From assembly GCA_922989275.2 (NCBI GenBank), contig OV277866.1, positions 58,891,246-58,955,245 on the forward strand: 64,000 nucleotides of DNA, in the 5' to 3' direction. This document shows positions 44,952-56,695 of this stretch, one piece after another. Within the stretch, counting starts at the first letter, position 1, and each line of letters starts with the position of its first letter. Under the pieces are notes generated by a model. That model worked only from the letters and a program-made list of their open reading frames with translations. It had not been told where the DNA came from and ran no database searches. The DNA comes from Gari tellinella. Taxonomy: Eukaryota; Mollusca; Bivalvia; Cardiida; Psammobiidae. Position numbers and translations under genes: made by a program.

Positions 44952-45540
44952 TATCAGGCTCCAAAATTTTGCAAAATCACCAACACGTTCAAGATACATT
45001 GAATTATACAGCACCGCAATGAGCTCGTGATTAGTTTCTTTCAAAACATAAAGAGCATTGCTGTATCAACTATAGCAGTCTTAAATATCCCCACAAACAA
45101 ATCCAGTAGTGAAAACAAATAAACGGCGTTTTTAACTGCCCATGCACTAGACATTGAGAAACATACTCAGGCAGAAAGCGGACGAACAGTCAAACTATTG
45201 AAAATTTTATGCAGTTCCAGCCTGAATAAGTAATGTCAACTTATTGTAGATCACGTTGGGTTTCCTTTTTATATCTTTCTGCATTAATTCTGTCCTACGT
45301 TAATCTGTCTTTAACGTTCATTATGATGTATTATGTTTTATTAAATGGCCATGCGACAGAGGTTTATCGGTATATCAAATACTATCTTATCTGTGTTGAT
45401 GTTTGTTTAGAGAATAGAGGTATCATTCATTGTATATTTTTACAGCCGGCTTCTTAACCGCTTCTCCTACAATATCATCAGTTTTGAAAATGTCGGCTAC
45501 GATTTTATTGACATTTAAACTTTAAAGTCTACATAGGAGC

Positions 45541-45607
45541 GGCAAACAATTTTGATCCTGATAGAAACACGAGTTACTAGGCGTTTGATCTGAATTTAAA
45601 CTGTTTG
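45541..45607. repeat. Degraded module-1 hairpin
   Basis: CAAACAATTTTGATCCTGATAG / GCGTTTGATCTGAATTTAAAC. Confidence 0.45.
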
Positions 45608-45799
45608 CAAACGCCATGCAAATCGGCTTTAACAGGATAATGCTTAATATGTGTTTATACAATGTGCCAGTCGGAAGGCTCGATATATATTATGTTTGTA
45701 ATAGGATACCACGTAATTATTTCTACTACTGTAGGAGGCGAAAGTTACCATGAAAAGATTCCTCAGAAAGCGAAGTCGAACGATACGTTTAACCTATTA

Positions 45800-45986
45800 C
45801 TCCATAATTATGCATTTTACGGCTTTAATTTATTATTTAACTATGTACCATAAGAAAAACTCCCTATATCCTAGCAGGCTAAAAATAAAGCAGAGTGCGC
45901 CTAAATGTCCATTCTGCTTTATTTTCAACCGCCTTTAAGCGGTTACTTGTCTACAAAACTAGAAACAGGCTACGGGGAATTGGGTC
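45800..45986 (-). mobile_element. Family C1 fragment
   Basis: ATCCTAGCAGGCTAAAAATAAAG hairpin, then ACTAGAAACAGGCTACGGGG. Confidence 0.55.
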
Positions 45987-46279
45987 AGACAACTTACCCA
46001 AATCAATTAAGTAAGGTACATGTAACTCTAAGATGAAGTAAGAAAATGATAGAAAACTCCCGCTTAACACTGTTTTGCTTTAAAAAGGATTATCTTTCGC
46101 GTGGTTTAATCATTTGAATAACGTATATCAAAGTTAAACAGTTGATAGCGTTATTTTGATTTTAATGCTATGTAAATGTTATTCTAGTGTATCCGATACC
46201 CTGTGTCTAGATCATTACGTGTTAGCAAACATATCTTATAACCAACAAAATCGTATGTGTAGACAGGAAATAGTTACAA

Positions 46280-46550
46280 TTAACCTTTAATCCACTACAC
46301 TATAGCCTGTTTCTAGTTTCGAAAATATGTGACCACTGAAGGCAGATTGAAAATAAAGCGGAATGCGCTTGAAGACAAGTTCTGTTTTACTTCCAATCTG
46401 CTGTTAGCTATCATCTACTCCCATAAAAAACTATATCCATATAATGCAAATTCATGACTGTAAAAAGACAAAGTGAAAATACTTTCATCAGAGGGGGAAT
46501 AAATCAGAGGCTATAAACACGTATTTATGGAGAAATAAAATTATAAAGAC
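46280..46550 (+). mobile_element. Family C1 element, degraded
   Basis: ATTAACCTTTAATCCACTAC, CTATAGCCTGTTTCTAG, hairpin with AATGCGCTTGAAGACAAGTT; right end blurred. Confidence 0.6.
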
Positions 46551-46578
46551 GCTATTAGCGAATTTGCAAAATATTTTA

Positions 46579-46643
46579 GAAACAGCTTGGATCCAGATAA
46601 GAGGCTGTAATATTAGGCGTCTTGCATGGATCCGATCAGATGT
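46579..46643. repeat. Degraded module-1 hairpin
   Basis: ACAGCTTGGATCCAGATAAGAGGC / GGCGTCTTGCATGGATCC. Confidence 0.45.
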
Positions 46644-47149
46644 TTCACGCTTGTGAGACTCTCTGAACTAATAGCAGATTACGCTCCCCTGATATTTTTA
46701 TTATTAGCTTTTTGCTTGTTACAATATCATCGGCATTCCAGTTTTCGTCTGCAATTGATTTCAAAAATTTAATTTTAAGGCCATATTAGTTTAAGAAACT
46801 TGATAAAACTATTTGAACACTGTACACGGGTAGGTAAAAGTTATAAGAGTCTAAAGTCCATCACTTTAATATCAATATACTCAATCAATTATGAAGTGAC
46901 GACTAATCATTCATTTTCCATTAATATAAATTTCATATTTGTTATCTTCATATTGAGTACGTATACTTTCGTTTGAATCATTACTATCTAGAGTGGATAT
47001 GAATTACTGTAATCTATAATCGTTCAAACACAAATTTCGTGGTTCGTCGCCCATGGTTAATTTTTAAATACAGATAAACTTAGGTGAAGCGCCCATACAA
47101 ATGAATAATCATTGACATTTATAGAGAGAAGTATCTGCTTGATGTAGAA

Positions 47150-47200
47150 AAAAAATGATGCCGAAAGCTCCTGAATGAGCTTTCTGGATAATTATATCCC
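47150..47200. repeat. Short hairpin GAAAGCTCCTGAATGAGCTTTC
   Basis: Family-B-like centre only. Confidence 0.4.
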
Positions 47201-47399
47201 TGCATTGATATATCAAAATCTATTATGAACAGCCAAAGCGCATTCAGTTTAATGACCGATTAGCACATGATTTACGAAACAATTTTAATTATCAATTTAC
47301 GTTCTATCCTGGTATACGTATACCTACTTTAAAAATTAAGTAATGTGTAAGAGTTGTAAATCGATACTTACACAGATAATGTTCAATAAGTTAATTTGA

Positions 47400-47725
47400 T
47401 ATTTTAACCTTTTCGTCACCAATTTCAACAGTCTGTTTCCACCTTTCATAGATAAATTATCATCTGCTAGAATGTGTCGTCCAATATTTAATAAAAAAAC
47501 CCATTTGTTTTAAGTTTTAACAGAAAAGAAATCGATACGAGCGCCAAACAGTTTGTATCATGTTCAGACGCCGCGTAACGTGGCATCTGATCTTGGTCCA
47601 AACTGTTTGGCACTCATATAAATATTTAATCAGTCAAAATTTCATAAATTTGATGTGAAATTGCAGACGACACGTTTTAACAGACGATGATTTATCTACA
47701 AAAGGAATTAAATTTGGCGGAGAAA
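47400..47725. mobile_element. Decayed TTAA element with module-1 hairpin
   Basis: TTAACCTTTTCGTCACC start; hairpin 47545..47612 (CAGACGCCGCGTAACGTGGCATCTG); ATTGCAGACGACACG segment as in C4. Confidence 0.5.
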
Positions 47726-47920
47726 TGGTTAGAATATGTCGACTGAAAGTTTTAGCTTACAAACCATTTTTGCCATATTTATTTGATTAATTAATTATTT
47801 ATTCGACTGTATACCTTATACTGCATTAGTATGATTTTAGCATGTTTGTTTATGTACATGTATAATGTTAATATTAATAAGTGGACAATGTCAACTTTCC
47901 AATCGAATCGACACTGCAAA

Positions 47921-47982
47921 TAGTTTTGATCTTGACCACACGCCCTTTAAGCGGCGTCTGATTAAGATCCAAACTGTTTCAC
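47921..47982. repeat. Module-1 hairpin
   Basis: GTTTTGATCTTGACCACACGCC / GGCGTCTGATTAAGATCCAAAC. Confidence 0.5.
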
Positions 47983-49209
47983 TTCGATATCGATATATCT
48001 TTTTGTCCAATTAAATTTAGGTTAGAATAAAAGTATAAAAATATTCTAAAATAAAGCTTTGTAATGACCTTTAAATGGTTGAAGCAGACGAAAACAGTAG
48101 GCGGTGGAGATATAAAAAATATATAGTTTCGTATAAAGTATTGAGTTTATAAGTATTTCGCACAATTTTCAAATATTCTAATTCAGAAAGCGAATAACAA
48201 TTCTGTGTAAACTCGTTTTATTAAAGTATGTAAATATCAAGCAGCTAAAAAGAAAACAAATTGTATCAGTAGTAAATCATTGTGTTATGGGTTCCTGGCA
48301 AATTTAGGTGCAGAAGACGCCATTATATCTAAATAAATATAATAACTATTATATCTACTACAAACATTATGAACCCTTATAAGATACCCAGTAATTCGGC
48401 GTTTGATCAGTTATGTTCCACTCAAATAAAAGTGTTGTCAACATTTTCTCTATTTCATAACTTTGTTCTGCTTTTGTTATTTTCGATATTAGTCCAATTA
48501 GAAGTGTCTAATTTCTCTCAGAAGATACACAGCTGTCAAAACTTTAACTTTAATAAATTTCCGTGCTGCAAATAGTTTGCTTTATCTAATATAAAACTTA
48601 TATATATATACAGAATTAAAACAATTGAGACTACAATAGTTTGCAACAATGCAGATTGTTCTCTACAATATTTTGGTTTTATACATATTATTTTATATAC
48701 GGTCAGAGAATAATGAAATTATCTTAAAGGTAAATGAGCCTTAACTTTATACTTCCAGCCAAAATATAGACCAGTTACATCCTCACAAAGACATTGTACA
48801 TTTACTAAAAACCCATCGGGACAAATAATCAACCAATACCATTCAGCTTTTTGTTAATTTGTAAAGAAAAAGAAAAAGTCACTTTCCTTCAGAAAAAATG
48901 TTATTGTTTGAATCTTATTTTTTTTTTTTTTTTATCTTTTCATGATTCTCATGGGATGCATGCTAGAATCAATACAGATGCGTGATGTATTATGTCGATA
49001 CATGCGTGCAACATGGCATGGCAGGGTGGATAAGCAGTTTAACAGTCAATGATACATTGAAAGCAAACATGTTATCAAACAATTTGCAACATGGCTGAAA
49101 TTTAAAAACGGGCATTGGTAACTTATGATATTATAAGCGCCATTTTACGACTATCCAAAGGGAAATGGAAAACACTCTAAATGTGCTAATCTAAGAAACC
49201 GCTGAAAAC
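47983..49209. other. AT-rich intronic stretch, nothing recognised
   Basis: Only a T-run at 48917..48935 and a small ATATATATA run near 48601; otherwise no repeat or coding signal. Confidence 0.4.
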
Positions 49210-49341
49210 AAGACGAACTTAAAGCAAAATGCTCCTTTGGGATCATTGTGGTTTATATTGATTTTGCTGTAAGCAGTCAAATATCGAACTATTTCTCGAA
49301 CCACGAGAATGCACTTACACTGTGTGATTGTACTTGTATGA

Positions 49342-49725
49342 TTGAACTATATAAAAGAATACGATAGCTGCGTAATCTTTTTTCAGATTATCTCCATGAA
49401 ACAAATACATGGCATCTACGTTTTAAAGTTCTGGGGGCCTGTTGCCTGTGCCCTAGGGCCTCTCACACCTCTCATGTTTTCATTTCCTCTCTTAAAAACG
49501 ACGAACACTCCAAACATGCTAATAAATTCTTGTGTAATGTGTTATCGTTTAGGAGAGCTTTTCCCACTAAAATTGTTGAGGCAACGTTTCGTTTTTGCAG
49601 CAATAAAAAATCTAGACCTAGATATCCTAGAAATCATGGCAATATTACTCGATCGTAAAATTATTCCACCACTTCAACGTATGTTTAAGTCTCGCGAACA
49701 CGTGTGCATTTATTGCGACTTTTAA
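49342..49725 (+). other. Unassigned 127-codon open reading frame inside the Msx intron
   Basis: The longest open frame in the window that is neither Msx nor a palindrome product. The translation has a hydrophobic middle (GPVACALGPLTPLMFSF) and ends with two Cys near CIYCDF. I recognise no domain. Upstream there is only a decayed module-2 hairpin (49210..49275). It may be chance in AT-rich sequence. Confidence 0.12.
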
Positions 49726-50024
49726 TATTACACCCTCAAAACACCACAAAATGCACACGTTTAACTGAACATGTGTAATGCGACCTCAACTAATCCATAA
49801 ACATTTTTCTTACACCTTTATCTTATTTATTGTACAGCCTCCGTAAGACATGTAATAACCGTTAGAGATGTGCAGTATCTGTTTATACTCTCTATGCTTA
49901 GAGTTTTTCGTTTTTATATTACTGGGTTTTATAGTCGAACTTTATTCTTTGTCGCTTAATATGAACTATCGAAACTTTAATTTTATTTTCCTTTTCTTTA
50001 ATATTGAGCTTTATTGTCGTTGCT

Positions 50025-50345
50025 AGAGCTCGGTCTCTTAAACTTTTTACTCTATATTCAGTTTCATTTAATCTATTCCTCTACCGAAGAAAGTAATTCC
50101 AATCTATACAGTCATGTATTCTCTGGTCGATTGTACAATAAAGCAGGTTGAAAGTAATTAAGACAAGCGATTACTTAAAATTCCCTGTAAGTAAAGCAAA
50201 ATTGCTCCTTAAGCTTTAAGATTCCATCTGCTGTGATATTGGAAATAATTCTATAGTGCATAATCATGACTGCAATAAGGTGGAACCATTATTATTAGTT
50301 GAGTAATAATTAAAGGTGAAAAGAAAGTGTATATTGGACAGTGGG
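50025..50345 (-). mobile_element. Family C1-like element, strongly decayed
   Basis: CTCTACCGAAGAAAGTAATTCC, AAGCAGGTTGAAAGTAATT, ATTCCATCTGCTGTG and TTGGACAGTGGGTTAA pieces; order disturbed. Confidence 0.4.
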
Positions 50346-51369
50346 TTAAAGACGGACAAATGAAATATAGAATCACAAAAAGATACGTAGAAGTTTAACC
50401 AATTCAAATTTTGCATCAAACAAATAACGAATCTTACACAATAATCCACGCAGTATTCAGAATATTTATTTTCAATTTAAAATAATGATATTAATACTGC
50501 ATATGCATACAAACATTTTAAAGGCGGATTTACAATTTACATGAAACTCATGTGCATTAATTAAAGACTTTATCTATATATTGACAAACTCGTAATTGAT
50601 GTGGAAAGTGAATTGTTCATCCGTTTAAGATTTATATCAGGTGCCAATTATAGCTACACTATTTGTAAAAGCAGATTGCTATGGGTAAATGAATAAATAC
50701 TTTATATTATTAATACATCTAAAAATCGCAAACGAAGCGTAGACAATTATAGGATGTCTTTTGATAAATGGAGGGATATTAGTCAACTACAGTAATAACA
50801 TTAACACTTATTTTCAGCTTAATACTACTAAACATTGTTACATCCTTGCAACCATTAAATTTCGGTTTTACCGATATTTGATCCAAAAAACTAGCCGCTC
50901 AAATTCGAAGTTAAACTTACAAAATTTGTAAGCTAACCCTGTGTTAAAAGGTCGCTCACTGTAGAGTCATAGTTATTTTTAAACTGTATGTAATATATAT
51001 AGATACTGTTTAAAGCGGGTTACTGATTAGTACACGGTCAATGTAATGCAGAAAGCTCCTCTATGACTTTTCTGTATTTATTGTTACCATACATTAACTT
51101 TTAGCCTTATAGAAAGACTGTCAATTCATCTTCCTTTGGGTGTTCAAATCTGTTGTATGCGACCATTTAGATTTTTTTCGGTTAAAGTGTATAAAAGTTT
51201 ATAATTAAACAGAAATACGAAAGTAATACAGTTATATTCATTTCGCAGTTACAATTGTGTATTTTCTGCATTAAACAGTCGTCAATGTTATAAAATCCAA
51301 ATGCTTTTATATTGAAATTTCGTTCAACACATGTGAAACGGTATGTTGATAATGTGGACTTGCAGGGCC

Positions 51370-51605
51370 ATGTGGCGTTCAACACTTTCACCGCCTCAGG
51401 TGACTTAACTCGACATTGCAAACAGTTATGATCCAGATCAGACGCCACGTAAAGCGGCGTCTGTTCAGGATCCAAACTGTTTGACACTCGTATCAATACT
51501 TCTTCAATCAAAATTTCTTAAACGTGAATTTTGCATACATATTGCAGATAACAAATTATAACAAATAATATGTTGTCTGTGAAAGGGTTGAATCAGACGG
51601 TTAAA
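51370..51605 (-). mobile_element. Family C4-like element, decayed
   Basis: TTCAACACTTTCACCGCC start, hairpin 51416..51486 (ATCCAGATCAGACGCCACGTAAAGCGGCGTCTG), ATTGCAGATAACAAATTATA and GTGAAAGGGTTG. Confidence 0.55.
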
Positions 51606-52366
51606 TTTAACAAATAAAGGGTAAAGTGATAACTGCATAAAACCCAGCCACATGTACCACTTTTCTTCTCATCCTTGTATTCAGTGATGCGTTTGATTCG
51701 AGAGTAATTGTGAAATGTACGTATACCCTGGTACATATTTGAAGTTTACATTGTAAATTTATTATAATATTTTCTCAAATTTCGCAGATATGAATAGTTT
51801 ATCATTGAAATTTGCCATATATTTATTAGAATATGCAGCTTGCTACACCGAACTTAGATATAAATATGGTACCGCTTAAAATAACATTTTATTTGTTTAT
51901 GGTTAAGGTATTAAAATGAAATGTACATTACAAATACATACTTATTTTCCTTTCAGAAGAACGTGCCGAGACATATGTCAATTTCAAAGTTTAAAATTTT
52001 AAGTAGACGTTGACACGCCTTTTCTGATATAAGAAATACTTATTTAGTGTAGTTATGGTTTAATAAATATTTCATGATTGTAGTTATCATTTAATATATT
52101 TAAGTGTACGTTTAGATTCATTAACACCGGTTCAACACTGATATCAGAGAATACGTGAGAATTAATTTATAAACACATGTATTGCCTTATGACACAAACT
52201 TAAACTGTTTCGTTTATGGTAAGTTAAAACAAAAACAATTACATACTATTTCCTTACCTAAAATTAATACCGATGAGGATTTGGAATAAGAATCATGGCC
52301 TATGAAAAATTGAAATAGCGTGTGTTTATATGAATATACGGACTAAAAGCTATCTGTTCACAAGAG

Positions 52367-52618
52367 CAGAGCTGCCATTTCTCCGGATTTTTCCTAAATC
52401 TTCGGATTTTTTTCTAGGACATGGTAGCTTCACAGGCTGAAAGTAAAGCAGAATGCGCCTTAAGGCGCATTCTGCTTTACTTTCAGCCTTCTTTAAGCAA
52501 CAACGTGTCAACAAAACTAGAAACATGCGATGGGGAAAGGTACGATTCGTAAAAATCGCACTTGAAAAATGCAAATTTGGAAATCTTAGGTTTTTTATTT
52601 CAACTTATGGCAGCCCTG
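52367..52618 (+). mobile_element. Family D element 84 bp from the Msx exon-1 donor
   Basis: CAGAGCTGCCATTTCTCCGG to TGGCAGCCCTG; hairpin AGAATGCGCCTTAAGGCGCATTCT intact, first arm shortened (CTTCACAGGCTG). No target duplication visible. Confidence 0.85.
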
Positions 52619-52702
52619 GATTTTAGGAATTGACCACTTAGAAATATAAGGTTAAGATAAACTTATTTTTCATAAAAGCTATGAGTCCTAACATATACTT
52701 AC

Positions 52703-53297
52703 TTGGAGGCGGAGATATTCTGGATGATGGTAACCATGGAAAACCGGCTCCTACTGTTAAACTGCCTGGCCATCTTGTTTCATGGGCCGGACTTGGCACA
52801 TAGGCTGGGCTGGAACTCTCAGGGTGACGGGAAACTGGTGGACTTTTTCCTAAAATCTCGTCCATACTAAATGAAGAATGAGGTTTGTGGTGCGTCGGGG
52901 GAGACGCTGTTGATTTAGGACTAGAACAGTCTGATCGTGGTGAATGATTCGCACTTGAATCTGAGTCTTTGTCCTCATGTGAATGAGAGTCATGATAATG
53001 TGAATCCCTTGGAGATTTGACCAACGAAGGGTCCACATGAACACTATGGGACATTATTGAGTCTACCCCAAACCGAAGTGGAGTTTTGGCATTATTTTCC
53101 GAGTAAGCTAAGCGTCCGTTGCACATATTTGCTCCTGGTGACACTGGTGACAATCTATCGCTAGAACATGGCGATGACACTGGACTTGGGTTCCGTTTGG
53201 AAAGATCCTCAGCTGTGTTTTCTATGTCAATCGGAGACCCAGGTCTTGGCTTACAAAAAGCCGACGACTTGCTAACTGGCAGCGCTGTCGGCTGCAT
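52703..53297 (-). CDS. Msx: Msx homeobox gene, exon 1 (N-terminal 198 codons plus 1 base)
   Basis: Codes for the N-terminal part of an Msx-class transcription factor, a nuclear homeodomain repressor that is a classic BMP target in nervous system, muscle and mantle patterning (family knowledge). The ATG at 53297 is the first Met after an in-frame TGA and has an AAAA context. Seen in the translation: an eh1-like Groucho-binding motif LRFGVDSIM (residues 74-82, equivalent to LPFSVEALM of vertebrate Msx), a Ser/Pro/His-rich low-complexity stretch (about 93-142), a second eh1-like FSMDEILGK (143-151), and PWLPSSRISPPP (187-198), which matches the Msx motif before the homeodomain. The donor is CCAA|GTAAGT with GT at 52701-52702. 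It leaves phase 1, which fits exon 2. Reading through the donor gives a short nonsense tail ending at 52638. No other exon is needed for a family-typical length. Confidence 0.93.
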
Positions 53298-53486
53298 TTT
53301 TCTACACTCTTCCAGAGAAGCAAATCACTTAAAACAATCCTTTACACCTTTATCAGTTCTAACATATATTAAAACACAAGAAAATGTTATTCCATTTGAT
53401 AGGTTGTGTCCGTTTACTATATGTTTAACGTTTAACGTACTTCTCTTTTCACCAAGTAACTTTCTTGCCTCAGCAGAAGCCGAAGT

Positions 53487-53494
53487 CTTATAAA
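53487..53494 (-). promoter_or_regulatory. TATA-like box of Msx
   Basis: On the minus strand the sequence reads TTTATAAG, 190 bp before the Msx ATG and 3 bp after the CRE palindrome. It would place transcription start near 53455-53465 and give a 5' UTR of about 160 nt if unspliced. The start is inferred, not observed. Confidence 0.5.
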
Positions 53495-53497
53495 CGG

Positions 53498-53511
53498 GCG
53501 TGACGTCACGC
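53498..53511. promoter_or_regulatory. Perfect 14-bp CRE palindrome upstream of Msx
   Basis: GCGTGACGTCACGC is a perfect palindrome containing the full CREB/ATF site TGACGTCA. It lies immediately upstream (on the minus strand) of the TATA-like box. The sequence is seen directly; a role in Msx transcription is inferred from position. Confidence 0.6.
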
Positions 53512-53526
53512 TTGATTCGGCCTATG

Positions 53527-53531
53527 ATTGG
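53527..53531 (-). promoter_or_regulatory. CCAAT box, proximal
   Basis: CCAAT on the minus strand (CGCCAATCATAGG context), about 35 bp upstream of the TATA-like box, a usual NF-Y distance. Confidence 0.45.
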
Positions 53532-53628
53532 CGTGTTTACAAATTGCTCGATAATGAGGTTCTCGTTACCGCTCTCTGAGTGGCTCGAGTTAATATCTGT
53601 TTAATTTATCGCTTCTACTGACAGCCTG

Positions 53629-53633
53629 ATTGG
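53629..53633 (-). promoter_or_regulatory. CCAAT box, distal
   Basis: A second CCAAT on the minus strand about 100 bp further upstream. Two CCAAT boxes in the same orientation support the promoter assignment but do not prove it. Confidence 0.35.
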
Positions 53634-54419
53634 AACGGATAAACAAATCACTGAATATCGGAGTCCTTTGGCTGTTATGAACTAGCGAGGCGTGGGATTG
53701 TGCTTAATAATATTTGAATAGTATGTTTTTCCGCTGTTCTGTCGCCCTTTGCTCGGCGTTTTGTTGTCTCTGAGAGCGCGGGACTGCGTGTATCAAATTT
53801 TACCATAATAACAGTATTTAAATCAATGTGAGGGAATTGAATGGGTTTTATAAATTGAATTTGTCTGAACAATCTGAAGCGATACAAACATCTCGCTCCC
53901 GACTTTCCGATCATTATTCAGCTATCCCCATGGAAACTAATTTAAGGTGCTGTTTAATTCACCAAACGTATACGAGAATAATAGGGTGGGTTTATTATAC
54001 GGGCTTCAGGCGCCGGACGGCGTCCCTCCGCGAAACAAGAGCACAGAAATATTGTTCAAATGTCCTCCCAACAATTTTCAAGATGTGTGTTACCGTCATT
54101 TATTCTACATATGTCACTCCAGCGACAGGCAGGGATAGTGGAGATTTTTTCCCATACGCACACTTTCATACAGATTAATGAAAAAGTTTTCACTTCGAAC
54201 TCTAAATTAGAGTTCAGAAATATACTTTATTGAAATTTGTCGTTAAAACTGCTGTTTTATATAATTTTGAAAACTTCATCATGCAGCATTGATTTTTATT
54301 GTTTATCAATTTATGTACTTTTCTTTAAATACTCCAAATTAAATATGGCAATGTAATCTATAAAACTTGACAAACACTAGGGTGGTGGTTAAATACATTC
54401 ATAGTTTCTGTATTCAAAA

Positions 54420-54515
54420 TAGTAATGATAATAATGCAACTACTACCATTTGTGCTACTACTACATCTACAACTTTAATAGTAACAATAATAATAATGAT
54501 AATAATAATATTTCA
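54420..54515 (+). repeat. AT-rich (AAT/ACT)n low-complexity tract
   Basis: AATGATAATAATGC ... CTACTACTACATC ... AATAATAATGATAATAATA. Confidence 0.75.
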
Positions 54516-54649
54516 CAATAATTTTTATTTTCCTATCTCACAATCTTTTTCACTTTCCTATTTCTATGCCTCTTTTGACATATTTTATATAATCATGATA
54601 ACAAATAGGAACGAAAACAAGTTTATTTTTAAGTAAAGGACATCTTAGA

Positions 54650-54899
54650 CAGGGCTGCCATTTATCCGGATTTTTTCGAAATCTTCGGATTTTTATTTCA
54701 ACAAATGGAAACTTAAAGTAGGCTGACAGTAAAGCAGAATGCACTTTAATGCGCATTCTGCTTTTCCTTCAACCTACTATAAGCATCACGTGTCTTAAAA
54801 ACTAGAAACAGACCATGGGTTAAAGGTATAATTCGAAAATTCGCACTGAAAATATTTTTTTGAAATCTGAAGATTTTTTTATCAACTTATGGCAGCCCG
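54650..54899 (+). mobile_element. Family D element
   Basis: CAGGGCTGCCATTTATCCGG to TGGCAGCCCGG; hairpin centre TGCACTTTAATGCGCA; a CTAGAAACAGACCATGGG segment follows. Confidence 0.78.
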
Positions 54900-55060
54900 G
54901 CGTCTATAAACATCCCGATCCAATCCAACTTTATGTGTTATGACTTTTTGAATTTATATACAGTTAATGTTCTAAGTTGTACGAAAAAAAAGAAAAATTT
55001 CGTTATACTTTATTTACAATAATAGGTTCAATGCGTCCAATAAGTGAAGAAGCGTGATTA

Positions 55061-55304
55061 CATTAGAGAAAACGTTATTCTTTCCCGTTTAAACGAAACG
55101 AAACGCCAACGCAAAATACTAAAATGGAGAAAAGTGCAACTTTTGGACAATTCTGATAATTCATGCTTATTTTGGAGGCAAACAGTTTGGAGCCTGATCA
55201 GACGCCGGTTACCCGGCGTCTGATCTGGCTCCAAACTGTTTACAATAGAAATAATAGTTTAAGCGTAAAGGCGTTATTGGGAAAGAATAACACATTCTCC
55301 ACTG
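55061..55304 (-). mobile_element. Family A element
   Basis: CATTAGAGAAAACG left end, intact right end; hairpin 55182..55245. Confidence 0.8.
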
Positions 55305-55497
55305 TAGCCATTTACTCAATAGTCTGCTTCTGTATTTGAAGACAGGTAGCCACTTAAAGCAGGTTGAAAGTAAAGCAAAATGTTCCTGAAAGCCTACTTT
55401 AAGTTAACATCTGTTAGGAGACAAAATATACTTCTAACGTTGCATATTTATTGCTGTATAAAAAATGAAACTATTTTCTTCAGTGGAAGGGTTAAAT
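55305..55497 (+). mobile_element. Family C1 element, internally shortened
   Basis: Directly abuts the A copy. GAAGACAGGTAGCCACTTAAAGC, one hairpin arm, CATCTGTTAGG, TCTTCAGTGGAAGGGTTAA end. The hairpin second arm is mostly lost. Confidence 0.6.
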
Positions 55498-55735
55498 ACT
55501 TAAAACAGGGTAGAAATAATACAGGAACCGCCTATATATGCTTTCTGATTTATTCTATCTTGAATAAAGTAGCCACCTCTATAAATGTGTTAATATCGAA
55601 TGCTCACTTAAAATAAGATCGTCGATACAATTTGTCTCCAAACCCTTTTCTGCCATGACGACGTAAATTTTAAACAATTGTCGTCTGAATTTCACAAGGT
55701 AGATTTTGAGGTATTTTGGTATATTGAAATGAATA

Positions 55736-55986
55736 TTAACTCTTTCCTCCCTGAAACTTTAAATGGACAAATCCAGTTTCGATTTTAGTCTAGTCCATTT
55801 CTGACTTTTAAGGGTTGTTTTTGTCAATTTTTGGATTTATGACAAACAGTGAAGACCCTGATCAGAGGGCTCCTTTCGGAGCCCTCTGATCTGGGTCTTC
55901 ATTGTTTGCCTAGGACATGTGTACTATTCACATGTACACTGTTTGAAAAGCACGCCTATATGCGGGACTAGGGTTCAAAGGATTAA
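55736..55986 (+). mobile_element. Family C3 element
   Basis: TTAACTCTTTCCTCCCT to CAAAGGATTAA; hairpin 55843..55910 with AGGGCTCCTTTCGGAGCCCT centre. Confidence 0.87.
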
Positions 55987-56159
55987 ACAGTTTCGCGGCG
56001 TCTGGTCAGATAACTATTGGACTCGGGGTATGGCAGTGAAGGGATAAATCTTTTCCCCCATGGAAATGCCTTTTAGCGAATTTACTCTTTTCACCCACTT
56101 AAGAAAATAGTTCCAAATATACAGCCACGAACATGTATCAAAATAAATAGTTTTATATC

Positions 56160-56410
56160 TTAACTCTTTCCTCCCTGAACCTTAAACTGGACAATCCCAG
56201 TTTCCATTTTAGTCTAGTCCATTTCTGACTTTTAAGGGTTGTTTTTGTCAATGTTTTGCAGTATGACAAACAGTGAAGACCCAGATCAGAGGGCTCCTTA
56301 AGGAGCCCTCTGATCTGGGTCTTCACTGTTTGCATAGGACAACTGCCCTTTTCACATGTATACTGTTTGAAAAGGACGCCTATATGCGGGACTAGGGTTC
56401 AAAGGGTTAA
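56160..56410 (+). mobile_element. Family C3 element (reference copy)
   Basis: TTAACTCTTTCCTCCCTG to TTCAAAGGGTTAA; hairpin 56265..56332, nearly perfect. Confidence 0.9.
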
Positions 56411-56483
56411 CAGATAATTGCTTTAAACAGACTGACCGTAAAGCAGAATGCGCCTTCAGTGGTTCATGTGCATTGGATAATTC

Positions 56484-56695
56484 GTTCTTCTTTACCGTTT
56501 AAAAGCAAACGAAACGCAAAAGCAAAACACTTAAATGTAGCAAAAGATAACTTTTTGAAAATTCTGACTTTTCAGTTTTACCTGAGTGGCAAGCCGGGTT
56601 ACCCGGCGTCTGATCAGGCTCCAAACTGTTTGCATTAGAAATAATAGTTTTAGCGTAAACGCATTTATTGGGAAAGAATAACGTTTTTTCCACTG
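56484..56695 (-). mobile_element. Family A element with half its hairpin deleted
   Basis: Left segment TTTACCGTTTAAAAGC; GGCAAGCCGGGTTACCCGGCG shows loss of the first arm; right end TTTTTCCACTG. Confidence 0.7.

Larger units (their letters stand above)
53512..54649. other. Msx upstream region without transposons
   Basis: Repeat-free for about 1.1 kb beyond the core promoter, and richer in CpG than its surroundings between 53500 and 54030. It includes CAGGCGCCGGACGGCGTCC (54006-54024), a GC-rich Smad/Medea-type word that would suit a BMP target but does not match a strict consensus. An ATA/ATG microsatellite lies at 54420..54515. The plus-strand open frames here show no recognisable domain. 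Confidence 0.4.

Noticed and set aside
53119..53493. 124-codon plus-strand open frame opposite Msx exon 1
   Set aside because: Antisense shadow of the low-complexity Ser/Pro/His coding region and 5' UTR.
54006..54024. Strict Smad/Medea BMP-response element
   Set aside because: GC-rich CAGGCGCCGGACGGCGTCC resembles but does not fit the spaced GGCGCC/GTCT consensus; kept only as a remark in the upstream region.
53828..54178. 116-codon plus-strand open frame as a gene divergent from Msx
   Set aside because: No domain, no splice signals, two overlapping frames of similar length; more likely promoter-flanking CpG-rich sequence with few stops.
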